Assembly (NCBI GenBank): GCA_015501585.1 | Contig: JADNRY010000297.1 | Coordinates: 1-64,000, forward strand | DNA from: Rhodocollybia butyracea | Taxonomy: Eukaryota; Basidiomycota; Agaricomycetes; Agaricales; Omphalotaceae | Direction of reading: 5' to 3' | DNA: 64,000 nucleotides | In this document: one piece after another, positions 57,522-64,000 of the stretch | Layout of the letters: every line of letters begins with the position of its first letter | How positions within the stretch are numbered: position 1 is the first letter of the stretch | Notes under the pieces: generated by a model | Told to the model about the DNA's origin: nothing | What the model saw: the letters and a program-made list of their open reading frames with translations, nothing else | The model's database searches: none | Position numbers and translations under genes: made by a program

Positions 57522-58358
57522 CTAGTCCCGAGAGGAGATATCATGTAGAGATGAAGGATTTGAGCACACGTCGTTGACCAATATTCGAACATTTGAGCTT
57601 CGCAGTGAGATGGTACAGAAGTGTACCGTCGGTGCTAGATTATCGAGCTGGTGCGCGAACATGGGCATGTCTGTTTCGAAGTTTTTGATCTTGAGCACGC
57701 CGGTTCTTAGTTTTGGGAGAATAATCGCGACTTTGAAGTCCTTTCAAGAGGATTGAGGACGCGACTTGGTCTGCAACTAGAGTTAATAACTCGAATAGCA
57801 AAGTAATTATAACGAACTCACAAATATCCCAACCCCGTACTGATTCTCTTTTTCCTGCCTCTTCACGTCGCAAACCTTCACCAATCTCAAAAGATCCGAC
57901 GGGAAATATTCAAGAGCCAGTTTTATCGACACGCAATGCACATCCAATTGATCGCTCTGCGTTTGATCAACGGTTCCCGACGATAGATCTCCACGAGAAA
58001 CGAAGAATATCCTATAGCCGAGGTTCCGTAGGGAAAGTAAATTCGGCTTGTTGACTTTTGCAATGATTTCGATGTAAGGATGAAGTAGCTGGTGGCTAGG
58101 AGGCATCGGTATGGAGAGAAAAGCCCTGAGGGATTGGCCAGGTCAGTTGGTCAGTTTGAAGGCTAAGGCCAGCAAAGATATAAAAGATTTCCGTAGGTGC
58201 TCCGGGAAAAAAACTAATTTCTTGGACCGTTCTGTAATGATACTGCGATCTTTTTGAACTGCTAGGATTTCTGTGGATTGGAGTTTGAACCTAGTCGCGA
58301 ACTTTGTTACGTTGAACGTTGAACTTGTTAACGATGCCCGCAGCTGAATGAAGCCCAT
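57522..58358 (-). CDS. Hypothetical protein, minus strand, at least two exons
   Basis: The best-supported part runs from 58106 to 57822 and, after an 81 nt intron (57741-57821), from 57740 to the stop at 57522. It encodes about 167 residues including LGYRIFFVSRGDLSSGTV, YFPSDLLRLVKVCDVKRQE and VAIILPKLRTGVLKIKNF, with a Leu-rich end. An upstream open stretch (58143-58358, MGFIQLRASL) may be the first exon, but no good donor joins it. Composition resembles F-box-associated basidiomycete proteins; no domain can be named. Confidence 0.4.
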
Positions 58359-58620
58359 CGAACCTAGAAATAATAATCGATGTTTGTAGTGGTCCGATGG
58401 TGCCGAATAGAAGCGTGATCGATCCGTTCAACCATGGCTTTTAAAGTCAGAACGTGAGCGTGAGCGCTTGAGCGCCAGCTGCAGGTATACGACTGTGAAG
58501 GTGTTTACTTATCCGTATAAGTACAGTAGTACAGTAGGAAGTACAAGACAGTGCACTTTGATATTTCCGTGCATGGGCGTCTACTGAACACAGCTTCTTC
58601 TCCGTTTTTTCTTGTCTTCA
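58359..58620. other. Upstream region of the ubiquitin-RING family gene
   Basis: No gene is seen. GCATGGGCGTCTACTGAACACAGC at 58571-58594 recurs in altered form near 61602-61627, ahead of the second N-terminal copy, marking the left edge of a duplicated unit. Confidence 0.4.
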
Positions 58621-61287
58621 ATGCTGATCGGAAAAATAAATGTTGTTGTTCAAGGGCCACAAGGATCTGTAGACCTTGGAAATTTCTCCTCGCCACTAGA
58701 ATATGACACGATTGCCAAGTCTCTAGTCACCAAAGGTTGGGCCTTGGTTTACATTCAACTATTTGCAGCTGACTGTTCCTATCTGATCAAGGGATCGAAC
58801 CACCGACGAGTGGCGCGTTTGCGGTCTTGGATAAAGAGGAGTTCCACCTGCGAGTCTCTGGTAGAAAACCGTCAAGCAAGAGTATCATCAACCTGTGAGT
58901 GGCTTGCTGACTCTCTATCTATCCCAACACCAATTTGTGCGACAGTGACCAAACTCTCATTCATCATTATAACACCCATTGTCTTCGCTCTGGTAGTAGC
59001 CCTGATAAACATCGCTCTCCGGGCAAGGCGAAAAATCCGAAGTGAATCCGTTTGTGTGCATGACGACTTGAACTTCTCTTTCGAGAGGTCAGCCTTTGCT
59101 TTGCCTTCATTTCTAGTCTCACTAAATCTAGTCCTGCAGAACGATCCGAGTTCCAGGCAAGTTGTTATAATTATTCTTATGGCCAATCTATGACGTTTCG
59201 TCTAGATAATGGGAAGGAACATCCTCTGCCTCCTGGTTTGGGATCTTTTCAATTATTGTAAAGCAAGCTTTAACTGATGGTATATTATTATTCTGATGTT
59301 TTTGAAAATCAGTAATGTCGCTGACTACGCGGACAAACTCCCTCCTTCTATCGTTGCTCGTGGTGGAGTTTTTATCGTACGCAAATGTCCACGTTCCTTT
59401 CTCTTGCTCCGATCTGATAAAAATACCTCGCACCTATCGTGTTGATAGTCTATGTATCAACGAGAGGCAATGTGGATGAGTTTCCGCAACTCTGGGACAG
59501 ACCGTTACGCCGTGAAGGTATCTGTGGGCAATATCAATGCGTTGACGGCAGTCCTATTTCCGAGGTGCGCCAAGATGGCACTCAAGACTACGTTGTTCTA
59601 GCACCGTCTGGTGGCCAACCGTACGTAGAGATTTCTGCATTACACGTCATGCTGATATTTTTCCTCGACGTCTTAGGTGGCTGGTAAGATCTCAAGTGTT
59701 TGTCCCATAAACTCAATATAGCTAAGTCCTCTTCTCCAAAAGGATGGAATCAGTACTTCGCCGGGTGTTGTTCGCCGTTCGCGCTCTCTTTTCTGTCCAT
59801 ATGCATGGCGTACTTACTTTGAAACATGTAATTTTACAGAATTCGTGGCGATGCACTGGGAAGTGGATACACTGTTGAAGGGCAGTTGACTGGTGGGGAG
59901 GTGTGCACCATCATGATTCAATTGTCTTGATCTTTTATCAACATCATTCCACTAGGATATCGGTGGAGTTCAATTCGATATCTTCAAGCGTACAAGCAAA
60001 CTTTCACCTGTGAACATCTCGGTAAACCACTTGACTTATTCAAGACTCCCCGCCAGCTCGGCTTGAAGCAAGGCGATAGCGTTACTATGGAGGATTGCCG
60101 GTGAGTGCTTCCTATTTCTGAAAATGCACGGACTGATGGTAAAACAGTGACCGCGAGTTGAAGTGCGGAGAGAACCTTTACACTGACCTACTCAAAATTA
60201 CTCTACGCATCACCTTTTATACAGGCAAGGACTAATAGCATTCGTAACGTTGGTGGATGGTCTACTGACAGGACCTTGGTAGGCATGCCAATTATAATCA
60301 AGACAATGACAGGCAAAGAGATCACAATCTTTTGTGAATCGTCAGACACGATTGACAATATTAAAGCAATGATTCAAGATAAGGAAGGTATTCCGCCTGA
60401 TCAACAACGACTTATAAACGCAGGCCGGCAACTTGAAGATGGTCGAACCCTTTCTGGTCAGTACGCCTCTGAGTTCAATACCTTGTTTATTAATTTTTGA
60501 TTTAGACTACAATATACGTCGCGGCGCGTCCCTTATTCTTGTTCTGCGCCTCGTTGGTGGCGGTTTCTATGGGCCAATGGGTTTTGCAGCTGGGGGAAGT
60601 ATCACCCAAAAAATCACCAAAGATCGTTGGCCCATTGCTGCGTACGACCAGACAAATCCCATATGCCTTCAGGTTCATGTATTGAACTCGGTGATGTTTT
60701 CACTGGTAACTGGGCTCCCGCCTCCCAAGTGTCCTGTCTCCGCCAAGACCTATTTAGAGGCAGGGCTGCCGTGGTTCACCCTTTACGATGAACAGCCGCT
60801 TGCTAACAATACTGCTGGGAGGTCTCGCCTTAGAGACGTAAAGTCGGTTGGGGCGATTGACCTCGTGCGCAAAAAGAAAAGGCAACCTCCGTTGCAAGGA
60901 GCATGTTCTTCCTGTGGATCCAGTATGCCCACCTTCAAGCTTTCTCCATGTGACCACTTGCTCTGTGAAGACTGTGACAGTTGGATGGATTGGATGGAGG
61001 CTCGCGTCTGCGTGATACAAGGCTGCAAGGCCAAAGTGGAACGGAAGAAGCGCATAAGTGCCCCAATGCCGGAGCCAGGTGAAGAGGATGAAGACGGGGT
61101 TGACGACTTGACAATGGATGAAAGGATTATTGAGTTGAAGAGATGTGCCCAGAGGGGAATCGTGGCTACGTTTCGGTTGAAGAAGTTTTCAGTGTCGCGT
61201 TGTCGGGCAGAGGATCTACTTAGTGAAACGATTCGTATATGTACAGATTTGGTACAAATAATTTGGAAGTTTAGGCTGATACCGTGA
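58621..61287 (+). pseudogene. Ubiquitin-RING fusion gene, near-complete copy with one-base frameshifts
   Basis: The start ATG is at 58621; segments in order are NVVVQGPQGSVDLGNFSSP; IEPPTSGAFAVL (58800); NVADYADKLPPSIVARGGVF (59315); MWMSFRNSGTDRYAVKVSVG (59470); QDYVVLAP and PWLDGI; GSGYTVEGQLTGGE (59860); KTPRQLGLKQGDSVTM. A GC-AG intron (60225-60282) leads to a ubiquitin moiety (60285-60554, intron 60457-60505). Ubiquitin keeps K6, K11, K27, K33, I44 and G75-G76, but has M29, N45, R48, R63 and V74. After Gly-Gly the frame continues through HVLNSVMF and PVSAKTYLEAGLPWFTLYDE into a C3HC4 RING (CSSC, CDHLLCEDC, CVIQGC) and stops at 61287. One-base shifts near 59030, 59470 and 59990 break the frame; sequencing indels are possible. 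Confidence 0.75.
60225..60282 (+). other. Probable GC-AG intron just before the ubiquitin moiety
   Basis: The donor ACAG|GCAAGG fits the GC-AG class (consensus AG|GCAAGT), and the acceptor is GGTAG|GCATGCC. Removing 58 nt joins FYTG directly to [11 protein letters not shown] in frame. No GT donor gives an open join. Confidence 0.65.
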
Positions 61288-61657
61288 TGATTATTGTCAC
61301 TAGTTCAAGCATACTCATTAGGAAGTATCATCATTGATGAGTCCCCAGTACTCTTATCAGTTGAGTGTGAGGCCTCAACAGAGCGTGGGTAAGCTCGTGA
61401 GGAGTTCAATACAGTGGCCGGACATATGGTGGTCTGTGCTTCTATTTTAGATGTAACGGAAGGAAGGAAGGAAGTGAATTACGGATCCAGGATCTGAACG
61501 CCGGGGCAGCCGAAGCTCCATGGTGCGGCACAAGCACCATGAAATCTTAGTTAGACGTTTCGGTGGGTGTGATTTCACATCACCAGGACTGGTTGCCGTG
61601 GAATGAGCGCCCATTGAATACAGCCTCTTCTTCTTCCTGATCAAGATCAACACGTCC

Positions 61658-62500
61658 ATGGAGTCCAAACTGGTAAATGTTGTTGTCGAGGGTCCACAAG
61701 GAGCTGTAGACCTTGGAAATTTCATCTCGCCGCTAGAATATGACATGATTGTTGAGTCTCTAGTCGCCAAAGGTTGGTCATCGGTTTACTAAGTCGTGTT
61801 ATTCATCCATCTGCAGTTGACCTAACCTGATTGATTCAAGGTATCGAACCACCGATAAGCGGCGCGTTCGTGGTCTCGGAAGAAGAAGAGTTCATCGTGC
61901 AAGTCTCCTGCAGCCAGCCGTCAAGCATGAGTATCATCAGTCTGTGAGTGGCTTGATGACTCTCCATTTTTCTCAGCACTAATTCGTGCGACAGCGACCA
62001 AACTCTCATTAATCATTATAACACCCACTGTATTCGTTCTGGTACTAGCACTGGCCCTCAGCATCGTTCTGTAGACGAGGCGAAAATCCAAATTAATTCT
62101 GCTTGTGTACATGGCAACCTGAACTTCTCTTTCGAGAGGTTAGCACTCCTGTTTGTCTTCTACATTTCCAGTTTCGCTAATCTAGCCTTGAAGAACAATC
62201 CGAATTCCAGGCAGGTTGTTATAAACATCATTATCGCCAATCTATGACGTTTCATCATCTAGATAATGGGGCGGAGCATCCTCTGCCTCCTGGTTTGGGA
62301 TCTTTCCAACTATTGTAAATCACGCCTCGACTGATGATATATCATTGTTCTGATGTTTTTGGAAATCAGTAATGTTGCCGACTATGCGGACAAGCTTCCT
62401 CCATCTGTCGTTGCCCGCGGTGGAGTTTTTATCGTATGCAAATGTCTACATTCCTTTGGTTTGCTCCGATCTGACAAAAATATCTCGCACCCATCGTGCT
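61658..62500 (+). pseudogene. Ubiquitin-RING family, second N-terminal copy, truncated
   Basis: It starts at ATG 61658 (MESKLVNVVVEGPQGAVDLG) and follows the same exon order as 58621-59440: EPPISGAFVVSEEEEFIVQV (61845), NSCDSDQTLINHYNTHCIRS (61983), VHGNLNFSFERL, then NVADYADKLPPSVVARGGVF (62370). It stops being homologous near 62500, where a C-rich minisatellite begins, and the sugar-coat-like central domain, ubiquitin and RING parts are absent. In the stretch near 62080 it lacks the extra A that breaks the first copy, so that copy's frame can be judged against this one. Confidence 0.75.
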
Positions 62501-62529
62501 GGTTATGCTGTTCAAAAGTGTGAAATATT

Positions 62530-62710
62530 CAAGTGTGCTCCCCCCTCACAAATGTGCTCCCCCCCCACAAATCTGGTGTGCTCCCCCTTCAGAAATTCAA
62601 GTGCGCTCCCCCTCAGAAATTATGTGTGCTCCCCCTTCACAAATGTGCTCCCCCCTCACAAACCAGTGTGCTCCCCCCTCAGAATTATGTGTGCTCCCCC
62701 TTCACATAAA
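62530..62710. repeat. C-rich minisatellite (GTGCTCCCCC repeats)
   Basis: About seven units of roughly 20-30 bp share TGTGCTCCCCC with TTCACAAAT or TCAGAAATT. The G-rich complementary strand has several runs of five or more G. It abuts the truncated ubiquitin-RING family copy. Confidence 0.85.
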
Positions 62711-62738
62711 TTATTCATTTTGGATTAGTCATGAAAAT

Positions 62739-62975
62739 TACCATATTTGGTAAGGCCCAGTCACTCAGTCATATGACTCCTTAATCTGAACTTACACAGT
62801 TACTTAATTATATACTATGGTGAGCAATGTAATCTGCTCTAGACCGGCACAGCTGTAGAATGCCAAGAGCTACCATATTTGGTAAGGCCTAGTCTTGACT
62901 CAGTCATATGACTTCCTTAATCTGGATTTATGTACTTATGTCAACTATATTATAGTGAGCAATCTACGTGGGCAT
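62739..62975. repeat. Tandem direct duplication, ~132 bp units
   Basis: Copies at 62739 and 62871 share TACCATATTTGGTAAGGCC, ACTCAGTCATATGACT, CCTTAATCTG and GTGAGCAAT. Confidence 0.75.
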
Positions 62976-64000
62976 GTGTCACATGACATTTGTAGGGATG
63001 AGTATTGAGCAATGACACATGAGTTTCTAGCTCCTACCTGGGTATACTTACAATACCAATTCAAAAGTAAAACCTTGAAACAAAAGGTCCAGACTTCAAG
63101 TTGTTCAATGTTGAAACTTGAAAGTATGGACTTGATGATTGTGCAGGTAAAGAAGTCGACCATGGCCCATTCCATACCAACATCCCACACTGCTTATGAT
63201 TTTTATGCTACTACTAGTTGGATTACTAGGATATACTTAGTAAGTACTCTATCTATCCTCAAAACACAAAAATCTTAGACCAAATCATTGCCAATTCAGT
63301 GGATTGCTTGCACATAACTCACAGTTCTGGTCATGATTCTGGTCAGGGCGAGTCCTGGCAGTGCTACTTTCATCTATCACTTTCTAATACATACTGTATA
63401 GTAATTATTCATTGCAAATTGCACATAGTACCATAGAGTATGTGCAAATGAATGGGCGGGCTGAAGGCCCACTATCAAAAATTGGTACTGTTTCATGAAA
63501 AACCTTGAAAAACCCTCTTGTTATGCATTACTAATTGCCAAATACCCATGCTCCCTAGTTGAGTCCTGTTACATGTTATGGGACTCAAGAGTGTGATTGT
63601 ACATTTGGCCGCACGGCGCAGGATTCCGAGTCATTCTTGCATGTTAGACTTGTGGAGAAGTCACTGACCCACTGTAAACTTCTTCTACTACCACAGGCCT
63701 TACTGTTGTAACTAATAGTAATTTACAGCCAGTGGGCAATAAAGACTGCTGAAGCGCCCTCTGGGTGCTAGTGTGTGGCTTAGGTCGGGTACCTAAAAAG
63801 CCAACCCGACCCGGCACTATACCCATACCTGTGTACACGGCTACGGGTTCCCAGGCGCTTACCTGCCAGGTGTTCAGTTGTCCCATATAAATTTTCTGAA
63901 GCTGTGAAATATCAATGTTACGAGTCCTGAATGTAATGAAGGCTTGTCCTTATGGCCGGTTTTGCGTGGGAATTTCTTCCCGATTAGGGTTGATCTTGCC
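62976..64000. other. No gene recognised at the right edge
   Basis: AT-rich to 63600, then a more GC-rich stretch with GGGTACC and CCCGACCCGG words that may be the edge of another repeat. Short open frames only. Confidence 0.4.

Noticed and set aside
1..64000. tRNA, rRNA or telomeric repeats
   Set aside because: Scanned for by eye on both strands; no convincing cloverleaf, rRNA core or TTAGGG run was seen. A tRNAscan-SE or Infernal run would settle it.

Overview
The window looks like a gene-sparse, repeat-rich piece of a filamentous basidiomycete (Agaricomycete-like) nuclear genome. The reasons are short 48-65 nt GT-AG introns in nearly every host gene, a HET-domain incompatibility gene, a basidiomycete-type multi-pass membrane protein, an F-box-like protein, LTR retrotransposons and a fungal GCN1. 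No species can be named from sequence alone.

Left arm (1-28.3 kb) is repeat-dominated. A ~60-61 bp pyrimidine-rich minisatellite occupies 1-1.1 kb (with a head-to-head inversion near 290) and 3.5-6.2 kb. Next come fragments of a decayed coiled-coil gene (7.3-10 kb), split by a block full of CTTAAG palindromes. A HET gene (11358-18508) is cut by a complete Ty1/copia retrotransposon with a perfect AACAC target duplication. At 20.7-28.3 kb lies a gag-only LTR element with ~1.2 kb LTRs. A 1.64 kb miniature LTR (TRIM-like) element with identical 384 bp LTRs and an ACTCT duplication is nested in its gag gene. Both nested elements carry arrays of short hairpins downstream of their TATA boxes, where the stems differ from copy to copy but stay self-complementary. 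This is the most unusual signal in the window.

Middle (29-44 kb) holds a seven-TM-like gene, the very large GCN1 translational activator gene on the minus strand, a divergently transcribed HYPK/UBA-like gene 190 bp away, and a serine/proline-rich gene of unknown function.

Right arm (45-64 kb) holds a decayed UPF1/NAM7 helicase pseudogene, an F-box-like gene, an intact 17-exon PLAA/DOA1/Ufd3 homologue (WD40-PFU-PUL), a small secreted protein, weakly supported minus-strand genes, and a family of three broken copies of an unusual gene. That gene joins a ubiquitin moiety (lysines 29, 48 and 63 replaced) to a C-terminal C3HC4 RING in one polypeptide. The ubiquitin-binding PLAA gene directly adjoins the first fragment of this family. 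GCN1, HYPK and (once) UPF1 all belong to ribosome or translation surveillance, and PLAA and the ubiquitin-RING family to ubiquitin handling; whether the proximity matters functionally is inference.

Several genes show single-nucleotide frameshifts. They are reported as seen, and sequencing indels cannot be excluded.
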